Shown: positions 36,360 to 50,642, counted from the stretch's first letter. The stretch is DNA of 64,000 bases from Acorus gramineus (GCA_030737835.1 CM060847.1:25594438-25658437); one strand, 5' to 3'. Notes: generated by a model from the letters alone, not told the origin. Program-made: numbers and translations.

Positions 36360-39305
36360 TGAAATGTACATGAATAAAAATAGGAATTGAGGATTACAAA
36401 CACATTTTTTTTTACGGTTCCCATAGAATGAGAATGAACGCCAAATGGACCTGAAAGAAGGGATCTTGCTAGAATAGGATTTCAATTAGGGGTATTTAAA
36501 CAGAATAGGATTTTTATAGGTACTTACGCAAATAACCCAAAAGGAAAACAAAATAAGAAAGTAAAGTTTAAGTCTACACTCTTCCTTAACAAGCACTCTT
36601 TCCATACAACAAAAGTTTGCTCAGGCACTTGACTTGTGGAAGTGGTGAAGTCCAAAGTCTCGTAGAAATCCAAACCGAAAAACAACCTAAAAAAACACAA
36701 GGCATATTTGCATCCCCCAACCACAAGCACAAAATTTCTATAAAAAAAAAAAAAAAGTCATAACCATATCCTTGGCATATGTTGAAGAAATATTTACTTT
36801 TGATATCCCTGAAAACTATATTATTATTTGAATATAAAAAATGTTATAGGGCAACCCCATATATAGCCTCACCCACAGTTTGAACTCATTTTGATTTTTT
36901 TTTAAAATAATATAACATACCTTATTTAGTTAGGCATACATTTATAAAAAAAATAAAAATACATGTACTCTAATAAATTAAATTGACCACTTATAGAAAA
37001 CGTAAAAAAATTCTGGTGAAAAAAATACTTGTTGGACAATTATCGAGGTATATGTAATTACAGGCGAAATTGTAAATGAGACTGTGTTGTAACAACATTG
37101 TGGGAGAAAAAAATAATGAGCTCTTATAAAATGCTACATGTCGCTAACACGAGTCATCTTCAAGCTCCCATGGGTCTCGCATTTCGAGGGTTTCCTAGGC
37201 AATCCACCATGGGATATGGGTTGGTCAAAGGCATGAAAGTAGACCTTCTCCCCTCTTACAAGTTGTGACCCTATCATGGGTAAAGGGTTCACCTATGATC
37301 TCAAGTTAATTACAAGTAGTTATTATACATGTGACATGGTAGCCTACTAGCCTGTCATTGGTCTTCACAACACATTAAACCACACACTCCTATGAGGAAA
37401 GGTACATAATATTCTTATTGACTTTTTGGTTGTTAAAATTGAATCTTCTTGTGTCTTCTCTGATGAGCATCAGAGACCCTTTGGTACAAACAACAGTAGT
37501 GTCCTAGTTCAAGCGATTCTCAAGCATCGTTTTCATCTTCTCCGATGCTACATGGAGCATTTCAGAGAGGACACATCATCATCCTTATTGTGAAAATTTT
37601 TAGACTTCACAATTAGTGTTGTCTGTGAGAAATGTTTGTTTCTCGCGCACTCTTCTTACCGGCTCAGCTCTAGACGCTCTAGTTCTTCCCTCAGTGTTTG
37701 TCCTACTACATTGATCACAATAAGGGAGGAGAATGGACTGTAAATAACATTTTCCTTTGAGATTATATAGTAGTTGCAGGAGTTACCATGAAAGCGTTAT
37801 GTAGGGTGTGATCGAATGATTTAGATTAGCGTTGAAGGAACCCAAATCTCGTCCAACCCAGCACTCAAACCTAAGAATGTCAACCAGAATTCAACCCGTT
37901 GTGTTTTGATTCTAGTGGGGTGAGTTCGGATTAGGTTCATGTTTAATTTTAAAACATCATTTTAGACAATTTAAACTTATAGTATTCAGTACTTCACCTA
38001 AAAAGATGATGAAGATGTAAATGAAAAAATGATAATGGAAGAAGAGTTAAATGAAATCATGAAATGATAGATTTAAGATAAAATTAAATTAGAAAATTCA
38101 AATTTCATCTCAAATATTAAACATTTTAAATTTAACATGAAAATTTAAATCTACCATTTATTATATCGAGTTCTTGAACTCTTAACCCAAATATAACTCA
38201 AATTGGATTCGAGATGTATTGGATTGAACATGTTAAATCTCAAACTGAACTTGCTCAAGAGTGAGATTTTAACGTATTCACATCGGGTTATATGCAAGGG
38301 TGCAACTTGGATAGTTCAAATTTGACCCAACCTGACTTTAATAAGTTTGTGTTAGGATTTCAGCATTCAGATTCATTCTAAATCTGAATCTAAGCAATCT
38401 GTTTTTATTCGAATTGGATTTGGATTGAGGGTTCGACTAAACCCAAACCCGACCAGAACTGTGAGTGATAAAGTTAAATATTCTTAGTCATAATTTAATT
38501 GATTAATTTATTAGATAAAATTTGAATTTTTTAATTTATTTTTATCTAAAATCTATCAATTCTTTATATCCATTTCTTTATTTTTTTCATTAAATTGTAA
38601 TTTATTTTATCTTTTTTTTTTAATTGACCATTTTGGAGAAAAATATTCAAAGTGACATATTTTTTAACTTAAATCCGAATCCAACCCTAACTTGACAGTA
38701 GCTAGCTAGATATATGAATGTTAATTTGAGATGTAAGAATGTTTTTTATTACTTAAAATGTACATATGTAAGTATCAAATATTATTCTAAATAGTAAAAT
38801 ACTTTTAAGTTACTTTATTTTTTAGTTTAGTGAGTCGTTAGATACATGGATGTAAATTTGAGATGTAAGAATATTTTTATTACTTAAAATGTATGGACGT
38901 AAGTCTCAAATATTATTTTGAATGGTAAAAGACTTTTAAGTTACTCTATTTTTCAGTTTAGTAAGGAGTATATACTATGTAGTAAGGGGTGTAAGTGTAT
39001 ATTTTTAAGCTGTAGGGGGTGTTTCCGTAGTTGTCACAAAATTCAGGGGGTGTACATGCATTTTACCAAAAAAAATTTATCAGGGAACCACCACATCACT
39101 CAGTGCCTGAGACAAATACAAAAAAATCCACAAAAATCAATTTTTTTTTTCTTTATGCGTGACAAAAACATCTCTTCCTTCCACAGGCTCGCTGAGCTCT
39201 CAATCTAGGGTTAGGGTTTTCGTTTCTGTGTGTATAGTTAGTTACACGTCTGTATTTTAATCAGGGTTTCATGATTTGGTGGGTGTCTGACGGGGTTTGG
39301 TAGAG
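36360..39305. other. Intergenic DNA upstream of PAT1
   Basis: AT-rich; no complete gene seen. A less AT-rich island (37140-37700) contains no open frame of note. Around 38710-38950 a ~120-bp phrase (ATGTAAGAATGTTTTT-ATTACTTAAAATGTA) is present twice in tandem. The last ~100 bp (39190-39305, CTCTCAATCTAGGGTTAGGGTTTTC) look like a PAT1 5' UTR. Confidence 0.45.
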
Positions 39306-42300
39306 ATGGATGGATTCGGTGGCGGAGATGGGGTTTCGGATAACCCTAACACGGACGATTTCAAGGAATTCACGGCGGGTCAGTCAGGTTGGCTTTCGAT
39401 TCGCTCACTCTCTCTCTTGCTTTTTTTCGATCTGGAGCTTCTCGTGTTGTGGACCGATTGGATTCATTTCGTTTATATGTTTGTTTCGTCACTGTTTAAT
39501 CGGGTCTGGGCACTTCGATTCTTTTAGGGGCTCTGTTTCTTGGGTTTTGTTGGAGATCCGTGAATTTGTTTTTGATAATTCGGGAGATTGTGCAAATTAT
39601 TGCTTCATTTTATCATCCGGGTTTCGACTTGTTACTGGTTTTGGTCCTTTTTTTTTTTCTATTTCGAATTTTAATTGTTTGGGTTTTGTGGTCTGTGGTT
39701 TTGTTGCTGTTCCAAGTGTTCCAGCTTGTAAGATCTGGAAGGAGATGCTGTTTTTCTGGTGTGTAATTGTGCTGTGAAGTTGGTGAGATCTATGGGTTCT
39801 GTGTTAGTTTTTATATAATCAGGATTTAAGTGATGGGTAAGTGTGGAAATGTCTGGAGATTTTATTCTTTATTATAATCTGCAAGTGTTCTTGTTTTGTT
39901 AGCTTGAACTTCTAATCTTTTTTTTTTTGTCTATTGTAATCTTTATAAGCTATCTGCAGGGGGGTTTTACAATTAGGTTTCTGTATATTATGATCTGTTC
40001 TTTCCTGCTCACTCAGTTATTTTATTATTATGGTTGAAAATTTGATGGTAATTGGGGACCTTGTAGAGTTTTATCTTCATCTTTTAGCTTCTTATCGGAC
40101 TGGCTTGAAGTTTTTGTCGTGTTATTTGTTAGGGGTGATGATTATGTTTAATGGGGAATTATTTTTTACTCACTGTAAAATGAACTTGGCTTATTGGATT
40201 GGGCAGAAAATGCATTATTTGATGCCTCCCAATATGCGTTCTTTGGTAACGATGGCGTGGAGGAAGTAGAGTTGGGAGGACTGGAGGACGATAATGACAA
40301 TGGAATTGTAGCTGATTTTGATGATGAATACCGGTATTCCTCCATTGAGGATCGAGAAGAGGTGGCTATTTCTCTGTCTTATTGTTTTTTATATATATTT
40401 TAAATTAGAAGTTTGATCCATCTGTAAGTTATATTTTTGAATTTGTAAGATTGATCTGGTGGATGTTTGGTGACATTTTCATGTTCAATTTTGGAAGCTA
40501 TTGACATTGTTAATTGACTAGCAATTTTAAATTGATTAACCTAGTTCCTTTCTGTAATAAATGTTTAGTACCAATTGACTGTTGAACTATTTGCATTTCC
40601 TTATTTTTTGAGCTAAATATAGGGAGTATCTTATAAAAGGAAATAATTCCCCTAGAACAATGGAGACGAGGGATCTCTTGAAGAAGAAAAAGTAAAAAGG
40701 AAAATTAACATAAAAACCGAACCCTGGGCTCCATAGCCCTCAACCATAGCCCCCGGGGAAGACAAAATACCTCTTAATGTATTCTACACTCCTTTCCATT
40801 TATCTCCCATGTGCCATGGTGATGTGTCCTCATAGCGCTTTCATCCATGATGGGAGACTATTAGGTGCCCATGTATTTTTCACATAGATTCTTTTCATTT
40901 GGAAGAGACTTTTGTTTCATGCAAGCCGTAGTCCCTAACATACCGCACGGGGGTTCAAGCTTTGGAATTTGGCTTCCTTTCTTTCGTTTCCCTTTTTTAC
41001 TTCTAGTTTTAAACCATTTCCACATATCTTCCTTTCTAGTTTTGCATTTCCTAATATTAGGTAGTCAAAGATTTGACAGTGTTGTTTTACATCAAAGCTA
41101 AATATAGGGAGTGTCTTGTTGTTTTTTATATATATTTTAAATTAGAAGTTTGATCCATCTGTAAGTTATATTTTTGAATTTGTAAGATTGATCTGGTGGA
41201 TGTTTGGTGACATTTTCATGTTCAATTTTGGAAGCTATTGACATTGGTAATTGACTAGCAATTTTAAATTGATTAACCTAGTTCCTTTCTGTAATAAATG
41301 TTTAGTACCAATTGACTGTTGAACTATTTGCATTTCCTTATTTTTTGAAATGTTTAGTACCAATTGACTGTTGAACAATAAGACACTCCCTATATAAAAG
41401 CTAAATATAGGGAGTGTCTTATTGTTTTTTATATATATTTTAAATTAGAAGTTTGATCCATCTGTAAGTTATATTTTTGAATTTGTAAGATTGATCTGGT
41501 GGATGTTTGGTGACATTTTCATGTTCAATTTTGGAATCTATTGACATTGTTAATTGACTAGCAATTTTAAATTGATTAACCTAGTTCATTTCTATAATAA
41601 ATGTTTAGTACCAATTGACTGTTGAACTATTTGCATTTCCTTATTTTTTGAGCTAAATATAGGGAGTATCTTATAAAAGGAAATAATTCCCCTAGAACAA
41701 TGGAGACGAGGGATCTCTTGAAGAAGAAAAAGTAAAAAGGAAAATTAACATAAAAACCGAACCCTGGGCTCCATAGCCCTCAGCCATAGCCCCCGGGGAA
41801 GACAAAATACCTCTTAATGTATTCTACACTCCTTTCCATTTATCTCCCATGTGCCATGGTGATGTGTCCTCGTAGCGCTTTCATCCATGATGGGAGACTA
41901 TTAGGTGCCCATGTATTTTTCACATAGATTCTTTTCATTTGGAAGAGACTTTTGTTTCATGCAAGCTGTAGTCCCTAACATACCGCACGGGGGTTCAAGC
42001 TTTGGAATTTGGCTTCCTTTCTTTCGTTTCCCTTTTTTACTTCTAGTTTTAAACCATTTCCACATATCTTCCTTTCTAGTTTTGCATTTCCTAATATTAG
42101 GTAGTCAAAGATTTGACAGTGTTGTTTTACATCAATGGTTCTCTGTATGAATTTTTTATCCTTGTATGGTTAATAAGCTCATTTTTTTACATGTTTGTCT
42201 GCGTAGTCATTTTATTGTTTGTTAAGTTGTCCATTTTCATGTGTATTCAGGTTAAAATAAAATATCTCTTAATGCACTATTGCACTTGATTGATTTCAGA

Positions 42301-45300
42301 AAGACAAATTGAGGACAGTGCAGAATTTTAGATCATGAATGACAACGAATTGCCTTTGATTGTTAGAAAGACTGCAGCAACTTATATTTTGAACTTCGAT
42401 GTTGTGAATTTTATTCATAATATAGACACGATTTAAGCTGAATTGTGTCTTGGTTGCAACTATCGATTGATGCATTGTCCCTCATGGTTTTAAATCATCA
42501 TGTATCAGTACTGTACTACTGTATCTGTTATTTATAAACTGATATGATACAATATGATATAATATAATTTGTTTTCATAGTCCATACTGGTTGTGTGTTT
42601 TTAGATGTATTGAGAATTATAGTTGAGGTTACTTATGTCTAAGAGTTGTAGTCAAGAGACATTTTTATAAACTAAAAAAATGCAATTAAGCATGGCTAAG
42701 ACACATTATATAATATCTAGAAGTATGAACACATCCACAATAGGCCATTATGCATACCAGCACTTCGATCTGTGGTGTTTTCTGTTAACAAACTACATTA
42801 GAAATAGGCATTTCTGTCAAGAAAAGAAATCAGATGACTGTATGTATTATTTTAGGGTTTAGGATTTAGCGTATCATGCCGATATATATAACTGTGATCA
42901 GTTAAGATATAACATACTGTACTTATTATAACTTCAATACTGCACACATGTGACTACGTGGAAAACCTCTTTTATATGAGACGTACAAATCAAACCCTAC
43001 AAATCAATATTAATGTGCGTTTTTTATCTAGGAGAAATTACAATACAAACCTTGAAAAACCTTACCAAACAGTCTCTGTTTGGTTGTGCACGTCTTAACG
43101 TGTATGCACATGTGGTGATGTAAATGGTAATTGTTGATTCCTTTTTTTGGGGAGGTGCAATTGCTGATATATTCTCTGTGAGTTAAAAATATCATAAGCA
43201 AACTTATTCCTCTGATCGCCACTGCAAATTATGAAAAGAAATATGGTTATTTGTTTAATATTTGACACCCCTTTTTTTGGATACAAGAAATTAGTACGTT
43301 CTTTCCTGACATCAAAATTCACATTTTCATAAAGAATCAGTTTTGAAATTGAGATAATTGAAAGAGACAACTAGTTTCCATTCCAAAATGGAAAGGTACA
43401 CAACACATGACTATGGATGCTTCGAGGAAAAAGGGAAAAGAAAATACTTGGATTGAGTAGATAGGCTGATGTCCCTTTCTCTCTGGCCTTTTTTTTTGTG
43501 TGTGTGTGTGTTTTTAGAACACTTAGTTCTCAGTAGTTTTGACATGTCCACACATCATAGTACATCATCAGAACACATATAAGACAATTTTGCTGCTTTG
43601 CAATGCTATCCTGGTTTTTTACATTGTCCATGTATATGTGGGGGTGTTCTGAAAAGTGGAGTTTCTCCTGAAATACTGGTTATATGGAGTATGACGCTTA
43701 ATATATTAATGAATTGTTGATATAAGTTGTATGTTGTTATGGCATCGTTGTTAAAGATAAATCCTGTTTGTGCTTTAATTTTTTTACCATGGTGTTCATA
43801 TGTATTTTCAACCTATTGATAAGTCTTACTTTTGAGTGAAAGGTAGACAATTGCCATCTCGATTATATTAATAATTCGAAGTACAATGTTTTAAGTGAGG
43901 TTGGAAAGCAAGAGGAAAACTAAGCAAACATACAATAACCGGCCACCAACGAACACGTCCTGGTCCGTACATGGAAGAAAATTCTACAGGGGAGGCCAGC
44001 TACACCTGTGCAGTCCTCCACAATCAAATGATAGCCCAATAGATCAATTCTACTTGCCCCCGCAATATGCTTGCCCCACGGTTCTTGAAATACATTTGGT
44101 CCTCCTTGAACAATACTCCATTACTCTGATAAGTCCTACTCGTGTATGAAAATATCAAGCTACCAAATTTTTGGCCTCAGAAAACTTACAAAGAAACTCA
44201 CTTACAGTTGTTAACGACTATAATCAATTAATTCTTCAGAACAAAGTTACTTGATTGGTGGTAACTTTTTTAATTAATAGGAAGGGATGATCTCGAACTT
44301 TCAATGAACGCTCACTGTCAAATTAATTTATCAAAACACTCAGGCTCTCCCTCATTTCATACACTATAAATACTGCAAAATACGTGTGCTCACTTTCTTT
44401 GATTGAATATCTGAATTGTGAGTTAACTAATGTGGGATGTTGTCTGGTCCATGTTTTCCACCCATTGTGATAACAATGTCCCTTTCTCTGTAGTTTGATC
44501 CAATAGTGCATTGTTCCATTCAAAATGGTGGTGGTTTTCAGGGATGATAATTCACCCTGCAGCCTTATAAACTACATGGCATGCAAAGTTCTTCATATAA
44601 AGGAGTGACCATTTGTTGCATTAGATTATCTGCAATCCCTCTGTATTATATGGAAGTTCTTTTGATTTTCAACACTGAAGATGGTTGTTCTGTCAATAAA
44701 ATTGGGGTTCAGTACATGTCTTTATGGCTGAACAATGGTCTTTTGTAGTTATGCGATATTCTAATTTTGTACTTTCATTGCAACTCTGATTTTTCTGGTA
44801 ACCCACTACCCTCTCTTATCCATGGATGGGGTCTCTGTTGCAATCCCTGGATGGGTATACACTGTCAGGTTCATCAATTTTTTTATATTTTTTTTTATTT
44901 TTTTAATCTATTGATGTTTATGGGTATGCATCATGCTTATCATATATTTCTGATATTCCTGAAGCTTTGAATTTGAAATAACTTATAGATTTGATATAAG
45001 GTTTTTTAACATGAAAAACTTTTGCATTTGCAGGGTGAAGGTTTAGGCTCTCTATCAGATGTTGATGATCTTGCGACCGCCTTTTCGAGGGTAAGTTTCA
45101 GATACCTTCCTTTATAGTTTGGCACTGATATGATTGCTCATGCTAATTGAATTTTTATTTTTTTAATTTTTTTATATAGTAATGAGAATTCAGCCTGAGT
45201 TGAATAAACTTATCCTGATGAATTCTTATTCCAAATTATATTTTTTTCCTGAATTCTTATCTATTAGATATGGTCTGATATTGCTGTGAATCAAGATCTT

Positions 45301-48300
45301 TTTCTTCCCGATTACCATTTCCCAACATATATAAATAAGCAAGTAATGATATACATTTCAATGCTGACTTGATGCTGTATGTCATTGGATACTTTTCCTC
45401 CAGGTGATCTCATTAGATGTTAAGTATTAGGTGCTTCAGATTTTTTTTCCCTCATCATGATGTATTTCTTCATTTCATCAAGTCCGCCTTGTATCCCATG
45501 ATTCATGATTTTGCGGCACATGATTCGCAGAGACCCATGAGTGTTGAGGAAGTTGTAGATAACCCATTCCCTGAATATTGGATTGCTCTTCTTTTCATAA
45601 TATATTTATTAAGGAGCTATTTACTTTGTCATATCAACTGATATGTAAGATTCATTGTTTTAATGATCATAGGATTTTGGATCTTCAATGTATAAGAAAA
45701 TCTTATAGGCCTTGAAATCTGGACATAATTGCTTCAGGAATCTCTAACCTGAAGCCTAATTGGACATGCTTTCCTATAATGGTAATTGGATTGTCTTTGG
45801 AATGAGATGTATCTGCTCTTGAAAATTTATCTGCTTTTAGATATGCATTTTGCTCTATATATCAACATTTTTTTTCTGTGTGGTTCAAACTTTTCTCTCA
45901 TGTTCTCGTGTAGTACTGCCAGTTTTCTGGTTGAATTATCTGGGATTTGCATATGATGCTGATGTATGTCTTTGCTTGCAGTTGAAGAGAGGCGTTAGTG
46001 AACCCAGGAATGCAGGAGTCATTGGTGACAGGGGATCTTTTTCTAGAGAAAGTGAGTACCTTTATGATTTTCTGCCTAATAATTTGAATTTTCTGCTAAC
46101 ATTTGGCAATTGAAACTTGAAAAAGCAACTGAGAATGATTACCTTTCTGACATAAATATCTAGTCTGTTATTACTTGTTTCATCTTCAACTTGCAAATGG
46201 TTTATGTAATTTATTTATGTGTTATTGACTGTGCTACATGTTACCAGAGGATTTTGCGAAGATTTATCAATTGTTTACTCATTTGTTTATGCATGAATTC
46301 CAGCAACTGTTACGTATTTCCTGATATCAGGAAGATTAACTTGGCAAAGATTTTTTTTTATTGATTTGGCATGTACAACTAGGGATTACCGAAAAAAGAT
46401 TAATTTTATTGATATGAAACCTAAGATGCCATGGTCCATCATAAACCATAATCCATTTGTTTTTTTTTTTTAGTCTGTCGATTACAAGTGGTATTTTTTG
46501 TCTGGTTTTCTTTCTTACTTTATTGGCTGTAGAGAAATAAACTTTTAAAGCTTACTTAATTTATTTATGACTCAATATCTGTTTTGTTTGTTCTTTCGTT
46601 TATAAAATTTAAAAATTGTGATTTCCACTTCCTGGAAAACATTGCTCTTTATGACCTTGTTCTCTCTAGTAATATGAGTTTATTTTTTATGGTCTTATGC
46701 ATAGTTGTTCATACAATATGATTATATATATGTTAGCGGGCACTAATTTTTTTCCCTTTCAGTTTATATTCCATCTTTCTTTACTCTTATTCAAGTATGG
46801 TAAAATTGATAAACATCACCGTACTACCTTCTCAGGTTCCTCTACTGCAGATTGGGCTCAAGATCCAGAGTTCCCTACATGGTTGGATCAGCAAATTTTA
46901 GATGCTGAAAATGTCCAGGAAGGCAAACGATGGTGGTCTCAGCCACAATCTTCTTCTGCTCGTCTTGCAGAATCCAAACCATTGTACAGGACGTCTACAT
47001 ACCCTCAGCAGCCTCTGCCGCAGCACAGCTCCAGTGAGCCCATTCCTGTACCCAAATCAAATTTCACTTCCTATCCTCCCCCTGGTGGCCGGTCTCAGGC
47101 TTCACCGAGCCATGCACATCATCCGAACATGCCATCACTCACTTCTGGACCCCAGATGCCTTTTTCTGCTCCAAATCTTTCTCCCTTCTCCAATCCTCAG
47201 CTTCATCTAGCAGGACCTCCTCATAGGTTACCCTATGGGGGAAACATGCCTCAATTTCCACCTCCAGGCCTCCCCAATGTCCCCATGAACGGTCAGTCAC
47301 AGAATCACTGGCTGAACCAGGCTAACCTTTTTCCAGGGGATCACCCAAATCTCTTACCAAATATGTTGCCCCATCCAAATGGTCTCATGCCCTCGCAGTT
47401 ACTCGCTCAGCAGCAACAGCAGCGGTTACATTCAATCCAGTCAACCTTGCCTCATTTTTCAGCTTTGCAATCTCAGCTATTTGGTCCACATCCACCACCC
47501 CCACATCTCATCAGTAAATATGAAGCAATGCTTGGGATGGTGGAGATGAGAGAACATCGATCAAAGCCAGGACAGAGAGGGAGGCAGAACATGCGGTTCT
47601 CCCAGCAGGCCTCAGACACTGGCAGCCAGAAGGGTGACAATGGTTGGCCACAGTTCAGGTCCAAGTACATGTCAGCAGATGAAATTGAGAGCATTCTGAG
47701 AATGCAGCATGCTGCCACCCACACGAATGATCCATATGTGGATGACTATTACCACCAGGCCTGCGTTGCTAAGAAAACTTCGGGATCAAGACTGAAGCAC
47801 CATTTCTGCCCAACCGTGTTAAGGGACCTTCCCTCTCGAGCACGTTCCAATAATGAACCACATGCTTACCTCCAAGTTGATGCCCTTGGGCGGGTCCCAT
47901 TCTCATCCATAAGAAGGCCCCGTCCACTCCTTGAAGTCGATCCTCCATCTGGTGCAGGAGACAGTGCACTCGATCAGAAATCTCAGGAGAAGCCTCTTGA
48001 ACAGGAGCCAATGCTGGCAGCGAGGATTGCAATAGAGGATGGACTGTACCTTCTGCTTGATGTGGATGATATTGACCGGCTCTTACAGTTCAGCCAACCC
48101 CAAGATGGTGGATCCCAGCTTAGGCGGAGGCGCCAACTTCTGCTGGAGGGACTTGCCACTTCACTCCAGCTGGTTGACCCACTCAGCCCAGGCAAGGGAG
48201 GTGCCCACTCAGTCGGGCTGGCCCCAAAGGATGATCTTGTCTTTCTTCGTCTGGTCTCACTCTCAAAAGGCCGGAAGCTGCTCTCACGCTTTCTAAACCT

Positions 48301-48946
48301 CCTATATCCTGGAAGCGAGCTGTCCCGGGTCGTATGCATGGCGATATTCCGGCATCTTCGGTTCTTATTTGGTGGCCTTCCCTCAGACTCTAGTGCAGCT
48401 AATACGACAACCAAACTTGCCCAGGTGGTTTCTGGATGTGTCCGAGGAATGGACCTCAATGCACTTAGTGCATGCCTTGCAGCTGTCGTTTGTTCTTCAG
48501 AGCAGCCACCACTTCGTCCTCTCGGAAGTCCTGCTGGAGATGGGGCATCTGTGATCATAAAATCCGTTCTTGAGAGGGCCACCGATCTTCTAACTGATCC
48601 CCATGCGGCAGGAAACTTTAACATGCCCAACCGGGCTCTTTGGCAGGCATCATTTGACGCCTTCTTTGGGTTGCTCACAAAGTATTGCCTGAGCAAATAT
48701 GACAGCATAACGCAGTCATTATTGATGCAGGCCCTACCAAACACACCTGTTATTGGATCAGAAGCTGCAAGAGCTATTAGCAGGGAAATGCCTGTTGAGC
48801 TTCTGAGGGCAAGCCTTCCTCACACGGATGAGCACCAACGTAAGCTGTTGCTGGATTTTGCTCAGAGGTCTATGCCTGTTGCTGGCTCTAATGCTCAAGG
48901 AGGGAGCAACGGGGGGCAGCTGAATTCTGAGTATGTGCCTGGTTGA
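39306..48946 (+). CDS. PAT1: PAT1-type mRNA decapping activator
   Basis: Five exons in frame: 39306-39387, 40207-40361, 45034-45090, 45982-46051, 46836-48946 (2475 nt, 824 residues). Residues ~28-45 carry [14 protein letters not shown], like the N-terminal FDxSxYxFFG motif by which PAT1 proteins contact the DDX6/Dhh1 helicase. DDLATAFS follows near residue 92. Residues ~150-330 are a proline/glutamine-rich linker. [16 protein letters not shown] and [14 protein letters not shown] (about 398) with [10 protein letters not shown] belong to the conserved middle region. From about 500 to the end lies the helical Pat-C domain ([20 protein letters not shown]), which binds Lsm1-7 and Dcp2 in known PAT1 proteins. 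The inferred role is promoting decapping in cytoplasmic P-bodies. In plants, members of the family are also substrates of immune MAP kinase signalling. The exon 2 donor (GAG/GTGGCT) is weak; the frame across it is supported by the family. Confidence 0.9.
40376..41095 (+). repeat. 720-bp direct repeat, copy A (PAT1 intron 2)
   Basis: Nearly identical to 41416-42135 (constant offset 1040 bp; I noticed about half a dozen single-base differences by eye). It begins 15 bp into intron 2 at TGTCTTATTGTTTTTTATA and ends TTTTACATCAA. The second part (40610-41095) looks like inserted repeat sequence because it starts at GCTAAATATAGGGAGT, which recurs at each junction. Confidence 0.92.
41117..41349 (+). 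repeat. Partial third copy of intron repeat
   Basis: Matches the first ~230 bp of copies A and B (TGTCTTGTTGTTTTTTATATA to CCTTATTTTTTGA), offset 741 bp from copy A. Confidence 0.9.
41376..41424. repeat. Perfect 19-bp inverted repeat (hairpin)
   Basis: CAATAAGACACTCCCTATA (41376-41394) and its exact reverse complement (41406-41424), loop 11 nt. It sits exactly at the junction between the partial third copy and copy B. Confidence 0.9.
41416..42135 (+). repeat. 720-bp direct repeat, copy B (PAT1 intron 2)
   Basis: Second full copy of 40376-41095. Beyond 42135 the intron continues as unique sequence. Confidence 0.92.
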
Positions 48947-50252
48947 TTAAAACATCACTGGTTGAAGCGTGAACGACTTAGAAATACCAAGTTTCACCCC
49001 CTCTTGAAAACAAAATGCGGAGGAGGGTTGTGAGCAACCTTAGGAATCAGGTCAACGTATTTTGGATATGTTGCTGTTTTTTTTTTTATCCCTCTTATCA
49101 GGTTTAGTTCAACTTGAGTTTTTACCTTTGATGAACTTATACAGCCCATCCAAATCTTGTGTGTTATTATTATTATTAGAGATACACCTCTGTGGGAGTT
49201 GTGACTGGAAGTGTTTTTTTTTTAAATCTTCTGGGGAGCTTTATTTTAATTGCTCTGTAGTGAAAACTCCAGACAAGTCTGTAGTGGGGATAGGAATGTA
49301 CAGGTTTTGTTGTCTGAGAGAAGGTCATCCCTGTTCTTCTAAAAGGAGAGTGGAGAATGGCAAACAAAAGAAGACCTTTGGGATAATATGTTTTGGTGGG
49401 GAGAATATGGTTTTCATTCGGATGGTTGTTTCTGGGTTTTAGCAGGGTGGGTTGTTTCTCCTTTTTTTTAAAAAAAATGAAAATTATTTATTTTAATCTT
49501 TGTTGTTCTCATTTATGTAATGATAGTCCTTAAAAACTGAGACTTGTGATGATATGTGACTTGAAAGGCTTCAATCTGAGTCCCCTCTGTTATAATTGTG
49601 CACAATGGAGAGCAGTGAAAATCATTTGATCAAAATGTGGCTTTGATTGTGACTCATTAATGTCTTTGTGTGCTGTTGTTTGTTGATGGGCAGAACACGT
49701 TACCCTTGTTTTTAGGTCATGTATTACAAACATTTATCACACAATGTGTGTTTTCAATGTGACATGTGATGTCCTTTTTCTCCAACATCTTCTTCCATTA
49801 ACTTATTAAGTTACAAGTAGATTCTTCTACTAAAGTCAAGGCTCTATGCACATGTACGTTGCTCATAAATACTATTTCATGTATGAGAACATGGTTACTG
49901 TTTCACGGAAATATAATTTTTTTGTATAGAGCGCTTTGGGATAGTTTTCAACATTGAATTGAATGCGTGATTGGTGGGGATTTTTGTTTTTTTTTTTTTT
50001 TTTTGGGGAATTATAGGGATTTCTATTTTAATGATCAATATAAAAATAGACAATGTATGAAAGGAAAAGGAATGAGAAGAATGGAGGAAAAAACATAAAA
50101 ATAATTGCATTGCGCTAGATCCAAATCACTCACACACATGTTAGAATGGTGAAGAGCATCACTTTCTTCAACTTGCTGTTGTCGCCCTTCTTCTTCATGC
50201 ATGCAGCCGTCTCCTAAATATCCTCCATTGAGCGAAAATGTAAGCTCCTGAT
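48947..50252. other. PAT1 3' UTR and intergenic DNA
   Basis: The proximal ~550 bp is T-rich and compatible with a plant 3' UTR. A 126-codon plus-strand open stretch (49062-49442) has no recognisable domain and lies in this UTR-like region. No other gene seen. Confidence 0.45.
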
Positions 50253-50404
50253 GGTGAGACTATCCCTAGTACACCATAATTAAAGTTACAATTATATTTT
50301 GATTGGTGGGATATTTTGTATGGAGCGTGGTGAGACTACCCGTAGTACACCATAATTAAAGTTACAATTATATTTTGATTGGTGGGATATTTTGTATGGA
50401 GCGT
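50253..50404 (+). repeat. 76-bp tandem duplication
   Basis: Two near-identical 76-bp units starting GGTGAGACTA at 50253 and 50329 and ending TATGGAGCG. The only difference I noticed is TATCCCTAG versus TACCCGTAG. Confidence 0.9.
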
Positions 50405-50642
50405 TATCGTCATCGCCTATGGTTGATACAAAATAGGTGCAGTAAAAATATGAAGATAATTAAATCATTTTTAAGATGTAAATATGAGATACATTAAAAG
50501 AACACTTTGTTGACAAGTGTGAAATACGACGATGATAAATTAATTTTTTATTTTTTTTATTTTTGTAAGTTAAGGTTCTACATGATTGCTAGAACATTTT
50601 GTGTATCTTTAGAGAAGGTAGTTGATTTTGATGACAAGCATT

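Noticed and set aside
46697-46835. Upstream extension of the last PAT1 exon as coding
   Set aside because: The open frame continues upstream of 46836 by chance. The CTCAG acceptor at 46831-46835 and the phase of exon 4 place the exon start at 46836, and the upstream residues are not PAT1-like.
49062-49442. 126-codon frame downstream of PAT1
   Set aside because: T-rich, lies in the probable PAT1 3' UTR, no conserved motif.
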